Shown piece after piece: positions 1 to 9,047 of a DNA stretch of 64,000 nt (the first letter of the stretch is position 1; every line of letters starts with the position of its first letter). Source of the stretch: Tetragenococcus sp041859945 (GTDB lineage Bacteria > Bacillota > Bacilli > Lactobacillales > Enterococcaceae); the NCBI GenBank assembly GCA_041859945.1, contig JBFLGC010000002.1, positions 41,372-105,371 of the forward strand. Reading direction: 5' to 3'. The notes beneath the pieces were generated by a model. The model ran no database searches and was not told the DNA's origin. It saw only the letters and a program-made list of their open reading frames with translations. The translations under genes were made by a program, and so were the position numbers.

Positions 1-576
1 GGCAATAGCACTGGCTTGGACTGCTTCCTTATAAGGCAAGTTCGCGGGTAAAACACCACGACTTTCTGAAGTTAGCAATTCAGTATCAGGGATAAAAGCC
101 AGCAGATCACACTCCGGAAAATAATGTTTGACTGATTTAACTTGATTTTTTTCTTCTTCTAAGTAGCATGAAACAACAAAGTCCCCACAGATCGCTGGAG
201 CCACATTGTCAGGATGGCCCTCCATTTGAGTGGCACATGCGACTTTCTGAGAAAGGGAAAGATTCAGATTTCCCAAACGATTGGCCAACTCAATGCCGGC
301 TACGATCGCCGAAGAGCTACTACCTAAGCCACGTGTCAAGGGAATCTCAGAAGTCATCTTCAAGTGTCGTGGTGGCATGCTTGGCCACACCTTCAAAGCC
401 GACTGCACCAACAAGTTCGATGCATCATGTGGGACTTCTTCACCAAGGGTATGTTTTATTTCCCATTGGTCACTTTCGTTGCCTACTTCGACTGTTAGAT
501 ATAAAGACAAAGCTATCCCGCACGAATCAAATCCCGGTCCTAAATTGGCACTCGTTGCTGGTACTCTAATTTTCAT
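1..576 (-). CDS. thrB: Homoserine kinase, 3' end cut by window edge
   Basis: Homoserine kinase phosphorylates L-homoserine with ATP, the step before threonine synthase. The reading frame is open from an ATG at 574-576 down to base 1, giving 192 residues; the rest of the protein is outside the window. The GHMP-kinase phosphate-binding loop is visible at residues 79-92 (PLTRGLGSSSSAIV), and the N-terminal stretch PATSANLGPGFDS is typical of ThrB. The start overlaps the last 11 bases of hom, which suggests translational coupling in a hom-thrB operon. No frameshift or internal stop is seen. The identity is secure; only the C-terminal part is missing. Confidence 0.93.
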   Translation of the reverse strand, partial: MKIRVPATSANLGPGFDSCGIALSLYLTVEVGNESDQWEIKHTLGEEVPHDASNLLVQSALKVWPSMPPRHLKMTSEIPLTRGLGSSSSAIVAGIELANRLGNLNLSLSQKVACATQMEGHPDNVAPAICGDFVVSCYLEEEKNQVKSVKHYFPECDLLAFIPDTELLTSESRGVLPANLPYKEAVQASAIA

Positions 577-1837
577 TTCTTACCTCCAAGATCCTTAATC
601 GTTGATTCAAATCACCGGCTTTTTGTAATTTTTCCAAAAAAAGAGGCCAGCTTGCTTCAGAAAGACCGTTGACTATAAAAGAAGAGTGAGCGACGCCTAT
701 CTCAACTTCAGAAAAGGTCAAATCCGTTCTTTGCTTAAAAAGATTCTCTAAAACTGTTTGATCTTTGAGACCAATGGACACATAATAAGTGGCACAGATC
801 TCTTCAACTGCTGCTATTTTTCGTTCTTTATCAAAAGCGCTAAAACGTGGCAGCCTAGTATTGCTTTGTTTATTTTCAGCTATTGATAATAAATCAGCCA
901 ACACACTGGTAGCAGTCGGTAAAGAACCAGCACCTGGGCCATAAAACATCGTTTCGCCTAAATTTTGACTTTGAATAAAAATCCCGTTCATTTCATTTTT
1001 GATCATGGCCAAGGGATGATCCTGAGGTACTAATGTCGGCCCGACACTCACTGCGATCGCATCCCCGACTTTTCTGATTTCACCGATCAACTTGACTTCG
1101 TAGCCTAACTCTTTTGCTCGTAAAACTTCTTCATAGGGAAGTTCATTGATACCCATGATTTTGATATCGGCTAAATCGATCGTCATTCCAAAAGCAAATT
1201 TAGCTAAAATGACCATTTTATAGGCCGTATCGAAGCCTTCTACATCGTTTTTGGGATCTGCTTCCGCAAAACCAGATTCTTGGGCGCATTTTAGAGCCGT
1301 CCTATAAGGCATATTATCATCTGCCATTTTAGTCAACATGAAATTGGTCGTTCCATTCAAAATACCACAGGCCCTAGTGATCTGATCCGCTAGATAATGG
1401 GTTGATAAAGTACGTAATATCGGGATTCCCCCAGCAACACTGGCTTCATAAAATAACCCTACCTGTTCCTTTTGCGCTAAAGCTACAAGTTCAGTGCCAT
1501 ATCGTGCTAATAGATCCTTATTCGCCGTGACAACATGTTTATGGTGCTGTAAACTTTGGCTGATAAATTCTCGGGCTGGATGGATCCCTCCGATGAGTTC
1601 GACTATGACATCGATTTCTGGATCATTCACGATTTCTGCTAATGAATTCGTACAAGTGACCTTTTTCCGTTTTGAAACTTCCATTAGATCTTCATGGGGG
1701 GCAACCAAAACTTTGACAACACTCAAACGGATACCCGTTTTCTGGTAAATTGCCTCATTTTGTTCTTTGATCATTTGCAAGACACCCGTACCAACTGTTC
1801 CTAAGCCTAATAAACCGATCGATAATTTTGTTTCCAT
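566..1837 (-). CDS. hom: Homoserine dehydrogenase
   Basis: Reduces aspartate semialdehyde to homoserine with NAD(P)H in the aspartate pathway to threonine and methionine. The 423-residue protein begins with a Rossmann loop (GLLGLGTVGTG, residues about 8-18), carries the catalytic region VTANKDLLA near residue 104 and the substrate-loop GILNGTTNFM near 158, and ends with a region from about 345 that fits the regulatory ACT domain of Gram-positive homoserine dehydrogenases. A GAGGA ribosome site precedes the ATG. It is the first visible gene of the threonine operon and overlaps thrB. No T-box leader is visible in the 200 bases upstream. Confidence 0.95.
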   Translation of the reverse strand: METKLSIGLLGLGTVGTGVLQMIKEQNEAIYQKTGIRLSVVKVLVAPHEDLMEVSKRKKVTCTNSLAEIVNDPEIDVIVELIGGIHPAREFISQSLQHHKHVVTANKDLLARYGTELVALAQKEQVGLFYEASVAGGIPILRTLSTHYLADQITRACGILNGTTNFMLTKMADDNMPYRTALKCAQESGFAEADPKNDVEGFDTAYKMVILAKFAFGMTIDLADIKIMGINELPYEEVLRAKELGYEVKLIGEIRKVGDAIAVSVGPTLVPQDHPLAMIKNEMNGIFIQSQNLGETMFYGPGAGSLPTATSVLADLLSIAENKQSNTRLPRFSAFDKERKIAAVEEICATYYVSIGLKDQTVLENLFKQRTDLTFSEVEIGVAHSSFIVNGLSEASWPLFLEKLQKAGDLNQRLRILEVRNEN

Positions 1838-2040
1838 AAAAACGTCCTCGCTTAAAGTATTAAACTTTTTTCATTTTCTTCTCATAAACGTTTCTAGCAT
1901 ACCAAAGAAATGCACAGAAAAAAAGAGCTTTCTTAAAAAAAGCCCATTTTGGGGGAATTTTCGTTACTTATGTCCTGCAGATGATCATTTGATCACTGAA
2001 ACATGGAAAAGGATCTGATGAAAAAGTGAAAGCACGATCG

Positions 2041-2337
2041 CTAGTGGTGGCGAATATGTTGGAAAGTTTCATCTAAAATGTCGATCACGTGCTCATCATC
2101 TAAGCTATAAACCACTGTCTTTCCTTCGCGGCGTGATTTCACGACGCGATTAGCGCGCAGTAATTTTAATTGATGGGAAACAGCCGACTGCTCCATAGCG
2201 ACACTTCCAGCGATCGAAGTGACATTCTTTTCGCTCGTTTTCAAGGAAAGGACGATTTTTAAACGCGTCACGTCACTTAACATTTTAAAAATTTGGCTCA
2301 CTCGTTCGATTTCATTGATTGTCGGTTGTCCTGACAT
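2041..2337 (-). CDS. ArsR/SmtB-family metalloregulator, CzrA-like
   Basis: A 98-residue winged-helix repressor. An in-frame ATG exists 66 bases further upstream (2403), but the start at 2337 has a good AAGGGAG ribosome site and gives the normal family length. The recognition helix region reads MEQSAVSHQLKLLRANR. At the C-terminus the pattern D-x-H followed by H-x-x-H (DEH and HIRH, in the last 20 residues) matches the alpha-5 metal site of zinc sensors such as staphylococcal CzrA, so a zinc or cobalt sensor is the likely role (inference). No metal exporter is adjacent within the window; the gene sits between pgcA and the threonine operon, so its target is unknown. Confidence 0.82.
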   Translation of the reverse strand: MSGQPTINEIERVSQIFKMLSDVTRLKIVLSLKTSEKNVTSIAGSVAMEQSAVSHQLKLLRANRVVKSRREGKTVVYSLDDEHVIDILDETFQHIRHH

Positions 2338-2410
2338 TTCTGTTTGCTCCCTTATCTGATTTAAGAAAGGATGGGCGAATCCACTGCACTTCGCCCTCCT
2401 CATTGATAAA

Positions 2411-4138
2411 TTAAGTCATCGTTATAGCTTTGATCGCCTTTTCTAAGATGGCTACCTTTTCACTGGCATTTTGGGAAGAAATTCCTTTGACACCAATATA
2501 AAATTTGATCTTAGGTTCTGTTCCTGAAGGTCTAACGGCGATCCAACTTTCATCAGCCAATAAATATTTCAAGACATTCGAAGTTGGTGTCGTCAATTTT
2601 TCGATCGAGCCATCCTGTTTCTGACGCGTCCCTGCTTGAAAGTCTTCTGATTCGACCACTTTGACGCCGCCGAAATCTGTGGGCGCTTTTTGACGGAAGG
2701 TCTTCATCAAAGCGGCGATCTTAGATGCACCAAGTTGTCCGTCCATCGTCACAGGGATGGTCTTTTCAGCATAATAACCGTACTTTTCAAACAATTCTTG
2801 CAAAGCATCATATAAAGTCTTACCTTGTTTTTTGTAGAAAGCAGCCACTTCTGCTAATAAAACCAAAGCTTGGATCGCATCTTTATCACGCACAAAAGGT
2901 TTCACCAAAAAGCCATAACTTTCTTCAAAACCAAACAAAAAAGTATGGTCGTTCGTATCTTCAAACTCTTGTATCTTTTCTGCAATAAATTTAAAACCAG
3001 TGAGTACGTTGAACATCTCGACCCCGTAGCTTTTAGCGATCGCCGTCGGAAGTTCACTAGAAACGATCGATTTTACGACAGCAGCATTTTCTGGCAAAGT
3101 TCCAGCTTTCTTGTTAGCCTCTAGAATATAATGGGCCAAGATCGCCCCGATTTGATTGCCGGTCAATACCTGATACTCACCATTTGGCATCCGCACTGCA
3201 GCTCCTAAACGATCTGCGTCTGGGTCGGTTGCGATCAATAGATCCGCATTTTCTTTTTTCCCTAAACGAATCGAATATTCAAAAGCAGAGGGTTCTTCTG
3301 GATTGGGTGATTTGACCGTACTAAAATCGGCATCCGGGATCGCTTGTTCTGGTTCAATCACAAAAGACGTAAAACCAGCTTGTGTCAAGGATTTTTCGGC
3401 CAACATTTTGCCCGTACCATGCAACGGCGTATAAACTAACTTCAATCGGCCACCCATGTCATCGATCAAGGCTTGGTCAATAGTCACAGTTTTGACATTT
3501 TCCAGATAAGCTTTATCGATCTTATCGCCAACAATAAGGATCAAGCCGTTTTGCTTAGCCTCATCTTCTGACATTACCGCAACTTCTAGCGGATTTTCGA
3601 CTTCGCGAACAAAGGCCGTCAACGCATCCGCATCGGCTGGTGGCATTTGACCGCCATCTTCGCCATAAACCTTGTAACCGTTATATTTAGCTGGATTATG
3701 CGAAGCTGTGACCATGATACCAGTAAAAGTATGCAGGTACCGCACTGTAAATGATAATTCAGGAGTCGGCCGCAAACTTTCAAACACGAAACTAGGAATA
3801 TCATGCATCGCTAATGTTTTCGCAGCTTCTATGGCAAATTCTGGCGAAAAATGGCGTGAGTCAAAAGCAATCGCCACCCCGCGCTTTTTCGTTGCTTCAT
3901 CTTGAGTATCCATAAAGCGAGCCAGTCCTTCTGTAGCTTGGCGTACCGTGTAAATATTCATTCGATTGATGCCCGGTCCCATAACGCCCCGCATGCCAGC
4001 TGTCCCAAATTCTAGAGGAGCATAAAAAGCATCCTCAAGCTGTTTTGGATCATCGGCTAAATCATCCAATTGATTTTTCAAATTTTCTTCTAAATGGTCT
4101 GATTCTTGCCATTTCTGATAGGTTTCTTTCCAAGACAT
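2411..4138 (-). CDS. pgcA: Alpha-phosphoglucomutase / phosphomannomutase
   Basis: Interconverts glucose 6-phosphate and glucose 1-phosphate, supplying GalU (encoded at 23.4 kb) with substrate for UDP-glucose and cell-wall or lipoteichoic glycolipid synthesis. The 575-residue protein has the four hallmarks of the phosphohexomutase superfamily in order: the active-site serine loop TASHNP (Ser146), the metal loop DPDADRLG near residue 305, the sugar-binding loop GFEESYG near 400, and the C-terminal phosphate-binding loop RPSGTEPKIKFY. Length matches the PgcA subfamily of Firmicutes. It stands alone between trxB and the ArsR gene. Identity is secure; relative preference for glucose or mannose phosphates is not readable from the sequence. 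Confidence 0.93.
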   Translation of the reverse strand: MSWKETYQKWQESDHLEENLKNQLDDLADDPKQLEDAFYAPLEFGTAGMRGVMGPGINRMNIYTVRQATEGLARFMDTQDEATKKRGVAIAFDSRHFSPEFAIEAAKTLAMHDIPSFVFESLRPTPELSFTVRYLHTFTGIMVTASHNPAKYNGYKVYGEDGGQMPPADADALTAFVREVENPLEVAVMSEDEAKQNGLILIVGDKIDKAYLENVKTVTIDQALIDDMGGRLKLVYTPLHGTGKMLAEKSLTQAGFTSFVIEPEQAIPDADFSTVKSPNPEEPSAFEYSIRLGKKENADLLIATDPDADRLGAAVRMPNGEYQVLTGNQIGAILAHYILEANKKAGTLPENAAVVKSIVSSELPTAIAKSYGVEMFNVLTGFKFIAEKIQEFEDTNDHTFLFGFEESYGFLVKPFVRDKDAIQALVLLAEVAAFYKKQGKTLYDALQELFEKYGYYAEKTIPVTMDGQLGASKIAALMKTFRQKAPTDFGGVKVVESEDFQAGTRQKQDGSIEKLTTPTSNVLKYLLADESWIAVRPSGTEPKIKFYIGVKGISSQNASEKVAILEKAIKAITMT

Positions 4139-4254
4139 AAGCGCACCTCTTTCATTCTTTTTATTTAATTATAGCATTTGTAAAGCCGAACTGAAAGATA
4201 AGAAATTGGCAATATTTAAAAAAGCTATCTCTTTGTGAAGAAAAAGCTGACTTT

Positions 4255-5169
4255 TTAATTGTGAGACTCAATGTAATGGAACACTTCTTGGCCGGCAATG
4301 CTACCATCACCCACGGCTGTCGTGATTTGACGTAATTTCTTTTGGCGAACATCACCAGCTGCATAAACACCCGGGATTGCCGTTGCCATTTGATCATCCG
4401 TTTTGATCCAACCGGCCGCATCCGTAATGTTATTGTTAGAAAAGGCCGTCGTTAACGGATCTAGGCCGACATAAATAAACAGACCATCTGCTATTTCTTC
4501 GTGGCGGTCACCTGTCTTCACATTGCGGATCATAGCTCCTGTCACTTTCATGTCATCACCGACAATTGCTTCGACAACTGAATCCCACATGAAGGAAATC
4601 TTTTCATTCGCAAAAACACGATCTTGCAAAATTTTTTGAGCACGCAATTCATCACGCCGATGAACGATCACGACTTCTGAAGCAAATTGCGTCAAATAAG
4701 CAGCCTCTTCAACGGCTGAATCGCCACCACCTATGACCAACAATTTTTTATCGCGGAAAAAAGCACCGTCGCAAACAGCGCAATAAGAAACGCCGCGACC
4801 AGCAAATTCTTCCTCGCCTTTAACTTCTAGTTTCCGATGCTCACAGCCCGTTGTAATGATGACCGTTTTTCCTTTAAAGACTTTGTCATCTGCGTAAACT
4901 TCCTTATGATCCCCATGATCTTCTAAACCACTGACGATGCCATAAGCATGTTCAACACCAAATTTTAAAGATCCTTCGTACATTTTTTCAGATAATTCTG
5001 GGCCTAAAATCGATTCAAAGCCAGGATAATTTTCGATTTCAGCCGTATTGTTCATTTGACCACCAGGAGCTCCCCGTTCGATCATCACCACTGATAAATT
5101 AGAGCGGGAAGCATAAAGAGCAGCTGTCATACCAGCTGGTCCAGCCCCGATCACGATTACATCATACAT
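4255..5169 (-). CDS. trxB: Thioredoxin-disulfide reductase
   Basis: NADPH-dependent flavoenzyme that keeps thioredoxin reduced in the cytoplasm. The 304-residue protein shows the N-terminal FAD-binding motif GAGPAGMTAALYASR (residues 8-22), the redox-active CAVC (Cys130 and Cys133), the NADPH-binding GGGDSAVEEA near residue 150 and the C-terminal FAD motif GVYAAGDVR. Length and domain order are those of low-molecular-weight bacterial TrxB. It is monocistronic in appearance, followed by pgcA about 115 bases downstream and preceded by an 820-base intergenic region filled by a repeat element. Confidence 0.95.
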   Translation of the reverse strand: MYDVIVIGAGPAGMTAALYASRSNLSVVMIERGAPGGQMNNTAEIENYPGFESILGPELSEKMYEGSLKFGVEHAYGIVSGLEDHGDHKEVYADDKVFKGKTVIITTGCEHRKLEVKGEEEFAGRGVSYCAVCDGAFFRDKKLLVIGGGDSAVEEAAYLTQFASEVVIVHRRDELRAQKILQDRVFANEKISFMWDSVVEAIVGDDMKVTGAMIRNVKTGDRHEEIADGLFIYVGLDPLTTAFSNNNITDAAGWIKTDDQMATAIPGVYAAGDVRQKKLRQITTAVGDGSIAGQEVFHYIESHN

Positions 5170-5302
5170 CTATCTTCCCTCTTTTTAGTAATAACGATTT
5201 TTTAAGTACTATGATACTTACTTTTACACAAGTTCTACTTTACTTGCTTTCACGTCTTCTGTCTATCTTTTTGTTTTTTATTTTAAATTTCAAACTAAAA
5301 TG

Positions 5303-5814
5303 GTTATAATTCACGGCCAAACTTGAGCACTACACGAATGTGTCTGCTATTGTTTGCTGTGGGACTGTACGCTAAAGCGTTTAGTCACCGTACCAAGTAG
5401 ATATTTTTCATCAGCTACTCTGTCTCGCTAAGCGAGCCAATCGTAGTGATTCAAAACAATTCGCATTGGCTCCTTTTTCACAGCGACAGCGCAACAACAT
5501 TCGTTTCGTTTCGCTAGCAATAACAACTCATTCGATTAGGTTAAATTATTCATTTGAGAAATAAAATGGCGTAAATTTTATTTTTTAACTGATTAAACAA
5601 ATTTTAACTAAAACTAGCGTAACGTAGAGATCAGCTTGCGAGATCATTGTGTTTAGAATTCAATGTGAATTACTCTCAGTGGCCACTTTAGTGGTTACCG
5701 AGAGTTTGAAGCTTGAAAGTCGTGAGACTGACTTTAGGCTCACGGCGGTTCCACGGCTGACTCTAAGCAAGCCGATCTCGTAGTGCAGTGGCTGATTCGG
5801 TCGTGAATTGTAAC
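5303..5814. repeat. Intergenic repeat element copy A with terminal inverted repeats
   Basis: A non-coding 512-bp block fills most of the gap between trxB and the bgl operon. Its left end GTTATAATTCACGGCCAA (5303-5320) is an imperfect inverted repeat of its right end (5797-5814). AAAATG occurs directly outside both ends (5297-5302 and 5815-5820), as expected of a target-site duplication. Internal hairpins are visible, for example CTCTCAGTGGCCAC pairing around 5672-5705. Parts recur in the copies at 16.5, 42.5, 48.5 and 54.7-56.9 kb. The look is that of a MITE-like element with no transposase of its own. The rest of the 5170-5993 gap holds nothing recognisable except the bglA terminator. Confidence 0.75.
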
Positions 5815-5961
5815 AAAATGATCAATCAACAAATACCCTACGATTGATTTTCTGTCCAACAAAAAAGCTAACACTAGTAGTTGGTATCTTTAGAAATCTC
5901 ACATAGCTTTGACTGAGTCTACGAGTGATCCATGGATATTTCTCACTAAATTTCGCTACTA

Positions 5962-5991
5962 AAAAAGCAGAGCTCGGAAGCTCTGCTTTTT
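5962..5991 (-). terminator. Rho-independent terminator of the bgl operon
   Basis: Perfect 8-bp stem GCAGAGCT/AGCTCTGC with a 4-base loop, flanked by A and T runs, immediately downstream of the bglA stop codon on the minus strand. Confidence 0.88.
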
Positions 5992-5993
5992 CA

Positions 5994-7424
5994 TCAATCG
6001 TTCGTTAAATCTTCTCCATTTGTAGCAATGACTTTTTTGTACCAATCAAATGATTTTTTCTTGCTCCGTTGTAAAGTGCCCTTGCCTTCGTTATCTAAAT
6101 CGACATAGATGAAGCCATAGCGTTTCTTCATTTCTCCTGTACCAGCTGAAACTAGATCGATACAGCCCCAAGTAGTATAGCCTAATAGATCGACGCCATC
6201 GATTTCTACCGCATCTTTCATAGCTTTGATATGTTGTGCTAAGTAATCGATCCGATAATCATCGACCACATAGCCATTTTCATCTGGCTCATCGACTGCA
6301 CCCAAACCATTTTCAACAATGAACAAGGGCTTTTGATAACGATCATAAATATCATTCATAGTGATTCGCAAGCCGAGAGGATCGATTTGCCAGCCCCATT
6401 CGCTAGATTCCAAATAAGGGTTTTTCACAGAAGAAAAGGCATTGCCTCCTGTCATTTCCATTGTTGGATCAGTTGTTGTGACATGCGAGGAATAATAAGA
6501 GAAAGAAATGAAATCGACGGTATTTTCTTTCAAGATCTCTTTATCACCAGGTTCCATCTTGATTTCTATACCAGCACGTTCCAATTGTTTCAAGACGTAT
6601 GCTGGATATTCGCCACGAGATTGGACATCGATAAAGAAATAGCTTGACCGATCGGCTTGACGAGAAGCCCAGACGTCTTCGGGACGGCAATTATAAGGAT
6701 AGTTAGCACCGGCAGCTAACATGCAACCCACTTGATTTTCAGGATCGATTTCGTGGGCGATCTTAGTGGCGATAGCACTTGAAACTAACTCATGATGCGC
6801 GGCTTGATATTTGACTTGTTCTTCATTTTCGTCTTCTTCAAAATAAAGACCAGCACCCATGAATGGGGCATGTAAGATCATATTGATTTCATTAAAGGTC
6901 AACCAATATTTGACTAAGCCTTTATAACGCGTAAACAACGTCCGACATAATCGTTCGTAAAATTTCAACATCTTACGGTTGCGCCAACCCCCATATTCTT
7001 TGATCAGATGCATCGGGCAATCAAAATGAGTGATGGTAACAAGTGGTTCGATACCGTGTTTATGGCATTCTTTGAACAAATCTTCATAAAATTGTAGTCC
7101 TGCTTCATTAGGTTCCAATTCATCCCCATTAGGAAAGATCCGCGTCCAAGCAATCGACAAGCGATACGTTTTAAAGCCCATTTCGCCAAATAAAGCAATA
7201 TCTTCTTTATAACGATGGTACATATCGATACCGACCTTAGCGGGATAGCGGTGCACTTGGTCAAAATCAAACATCTTCAGCTTACCAGATATCACGGCTT
7301 CTCGGTCTTTGCCGATCGGTGCCACGTCCACGTTAGCTAGACCACGTCCACCTTCATTATAGCCCCCTTCGCATTGATTGGCGGCAGTTGCGCCACCCCA
7401 TAAAAAGTCCTTTCTTAAGCCCAT
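5994..7424 (-). CDS. bglA: 6-phospho-beta-glucosidase (GH1)
   Basis: Hydrolyses phosphorylated beta-glucosides such as cellobiose 6-phosphate or arbutin 6-phosphate after PTS uptake. The 476-residue protein starts with the GH1 N-terminal signature (FLWGGATAANQCEGGY). The acid/base glutamate lies in TFNEIN (Glu179) and the nucleophile in FIVENGLG near residue 375; the C-terminal region KKRYGFIYVD fits the phosphate-binding part of phospho-glycosidases. It is the last gene of a three-gene operon after a histidine phosphatase and a HAD phosphatase, with a terminator directly behind it and a divergent RpiR regulator upstream. No PTS permease lies nearby, so the transporter must be encoded elsewhere. 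Confidence 0.92.
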   Translation of the reverse strand: MGLRKDFLWGGATAANQCEGGYNEGGRGLANVDVAPIGKDREAVISGKLKMFDFDQVHRYPAKVGIDMYHRYKEDIALFGEMGFKTYRLSIAWTRIFPNGDELEPNEAGLQFYEDLFKECHKHGIEPLVTITHFDCPMHLIKEYGGWRNRKMLKFYERLCRTLFTRYKGLVKYWLTFNEINMILHAPFMGAGLYFEEDENEEQVKYQAAHHELVSSAIATKIAHEIDPENQVGCMLAAGANYPYNCRPEDVWASRQADRSSYFFIDVQSRGEYPAYVLKQLERAGIEIKMEPGDKEILKENTVDFISFSYYSSHVTTTDPTMEMTGGNAFSSVKNPYLESSEWGWQIDPLGLRITMNDIYDRYQKPLFIVENGLGAVDEPDENGYVVDDYRIDYLAQHIKAMKDAVEIDGVDLLGYTTWGCIDLVSAGTGEMKKRYGFIYVDLDNEGKGTLQRSKKKSFDWYKKVIATNGEDLTND

Positions 7425-7444
7425 CTCTATTCCCTCTTTCTTTT

Positions 7445-8281
7445 TTAAATCAATTCAAAATGTTCAAAAGCTTTATACAAGCCATCCGCATCGACATCGT
7501 CGGTCACATAATCGGCCATAGCTTTGATCTCAGGACCTCCATTGCCCATAGCCACACCGATTTGACAGTGTTCGATCATAGGAATGTCGACTGCGGCATC
7601 GCCAAAAGCCAAGGTATTTTTGACATCGACCTGAAGATAAGCTAACAATTCATCAATAGCCGTTGCCTTAGTAATGTTTTTTAGTGCAACATCTCCAAAC
7701 AAAGCTGCTTCTCCAACGCCACCCCAAGTACCGACCTGATATTCAGGAAAAGCCTGCTTGCAATCCAAATAATCTTGATAACTTTCCAAAATAAAGCTGA
7801 TTTTGTTGACATCTTTGCGATATAAAGGTTCATCAAAGATCATATCTGGAAAAATAGTCTGGCTAGAAGCTTCCGAAGCATTTTCCGCACCTTTATAGGC
7901 ACTATACACGCGTAATGTTGGCACACTGCGCGTTGCAAAATGTTCACTTCCAAAAAGACCGGCGTTGGCTTCGACGTAAAATTCAAGTTTTCGATCATGA
8001 AGCCAATCAATGACTTCCGTTGTGTCGGCTAAAGTTAAGGTCTCTTCTTTGACCACTTGGCCATTACTTTCGATATAGCTCCCATTGCCGCCGATATAGC
8101 CATCAAAACCAATGGCTACTATTTCCTCATACATCTCAGCTTTACTACGACCAGTCACTGTAAAGATCTTGTGACCGTTTGTTTGCGCCTTATGGATCGC
8201 ATCTACTGCTGAATCAGGCAAATGATTCGTATAATCGACCAAAGTTCCATCGACATCTAAAAAGATATACTTGGTTTCCAT
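7445..8281 (-). CDS. Cof-type HAD-family sugar-phosphate phosphatase
   Basis: A 278-residue HAD-IIB (Cof) hydrolase. Motif I is FLDVDGTLVDY with nucleophile Asp9 and Asp11, motif II TVTGRSK supplies the serine/threonine, and motif IV is the late FGDAAVDIPMIE stretch; the C2 cap lies between. Such enzymes dephosphorylate sugar phosphates or related small molecules. It lies 20 bases upstream of bglA and 7 bases downstream of the broken phosphatase gene, so the operon probably handles phosphorylated sugars derived from beta-glucosides (inference). Its exact substrate cannot be read from the sequence. Confidence 0.85.
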   Translation of the reverse strand: METKYIFLDVDGTLVDYTNHLPDSAVDAIHKAQTNGHKIFTVTGRSKAEMYEEIVAIGFDGYIGGNGSYIESNGQVVKEETLTLADTTEVIDWLHDRKLEFYVEANAGLFGSEHFATRSVPTLRVYSAYKGAENASEASSQTIFPDMIFDEPLYRKDVNKISFILESYQDYLDCKQAFPEYQVGTWGGVGEAALFGDVALKNITKATAIDELLAYLQVDVKNTLAFGDAAVDIPMIEHCQIGVAMGNGGPEIKAMADYVTDDVDADGLYKAFEHFELI

Positions 8282-8288
8282 CTCTTCC

Positions 8289-8863
8289 CTACTTTCCTGG
8301 ATCGATACTATCTAGCAAACTAAATTTTCCTTCAAGGTAAGCATACTTCAATATACAACAATTTGAAAAACTAGGTCTGCGGTCACGAACCTTGCGCCAT
8401 TTTAAATAAAAGGCGTAGGCCGCACCACCATGTGTGACCGCTAAGATATTGTCTGTATTTTCTGCCATAATAGTTGTCAGTGTCTCAGTCATTCGCTGAG
8501 CCACTTGGTCGACAGATTCTCCTGCATAAGCTAAAAATTGATCGCTATAGCTTTCTTCCACCGGTTTATGCGGCGGATTTAAATATTCAGGAGCCCCTTC
8601 ATACAAACCAAAATTCCATTCTTTTAAACCTTTTAAGCTTTATAAGGATGATTGGGCCAAACTAATTCTAAGGTGTCAGAAGCGCGCTCTTGCGTGGAAG
8701 CAAAACCAGCTGTGAATTGGATCTGCTGCTCAGAAAAATACTTGCCTGCTTGTAGGGCTTGATCTATCCCTAAATCCGTCAATGGAGAGTCACAAAAGCC
8801 TTGGATTTTATGCAATTGATTGAATAGCGTTTGCCCATGGCGCATCAAATAAAGTATCTTCAT
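8289..8863 (-). pseudogene. Histidine phosphatase (phosphoglycerate mutase family), frameshifted
   Basis: Two reading frames together make one histidine-phosphatase protein of about 191 residues. The first (8633-8863) begins with the catalytic LMRHGQT and runs to a stop shortly after PNHPYKA. The second (8289-8606) continues in another frame with LYEGAPEYLNPPHKP and contains the second catalytic histidine in VTHGG. Between them, reading the minus strand one base out of phase gives KGLKEWNFGLYEGAP without interruption, so one base is missing near 8632-8640, just after the codons for YKA. Both catalytic motifs are preserved. Either this is a recent pseudogene in the lead position of the bgl operon, or a sequencing error. 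Confidence 0.8.
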
Positions 8864-8946
8864 TTACTAGCCTCCTCGATAGCACGCTTTCATTATCCTA
8901 AAAAACTAGCAAAGATGCAATAACAATCGCCTATTTTCCTTTTTCA

Positions 8947-8976
8947 TTTACAGTATATTCTATTTTATCTTATATT
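8947..8976 (+). promoter_or_regulatory. Candidate promoter of the RpiR regulator
   Basis: TTTACA at 8947-8952 and TATATT at 8971-8976 with 18-base spacing, about 70 bases before the start of the regulator gene. The spacing and AT-rich context are plausible, but it is assigned by eye only. Confidence 0.4.
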
Positions 8977-8978
8977 TT

Positions 8979-8995
8979 TGTAAAATAAATTTACA
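8979..8995. promoter_or_regulatory. Candidate operator of the bgl operon / RpiR pair
   Basis: Perfect inverted repeat TGTAAA-ATAAA-TTTACA in the divergent intergenic region (8864-9047). On the minus strand it supplies a TTTACA -35-like element upstream of the phosphatase-bglA operon, and on the plus strand it lies just after the -10 of the regulator. This position suits autoregulation plus control of the operon. Assignment to the RpiR protein is inference. Confidence 0.5.
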
Positions 8996-9047
8996 GACGG
9001 CTTGTTTCTCCTTCTTTCCTTTCGTATACTAAAGGAGAGGTGAGGAC

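Noticed and set aside
168..569. Plus-strand open frame of 133 codons
   Set aside because: It is antisense to thrB, whose minus-strand frame shows the GHMP-kinase motif throughout.
1921..1965. Terminator downstream of the ArsR gene
   Set aside because: The possible stem (GGGCTTTTTTTAAGAAAGCTC on the minus strand, 21 bases shortened here to its arms GGGCTTT and AAAGCTC) is short and imperfect, so I did not call it.
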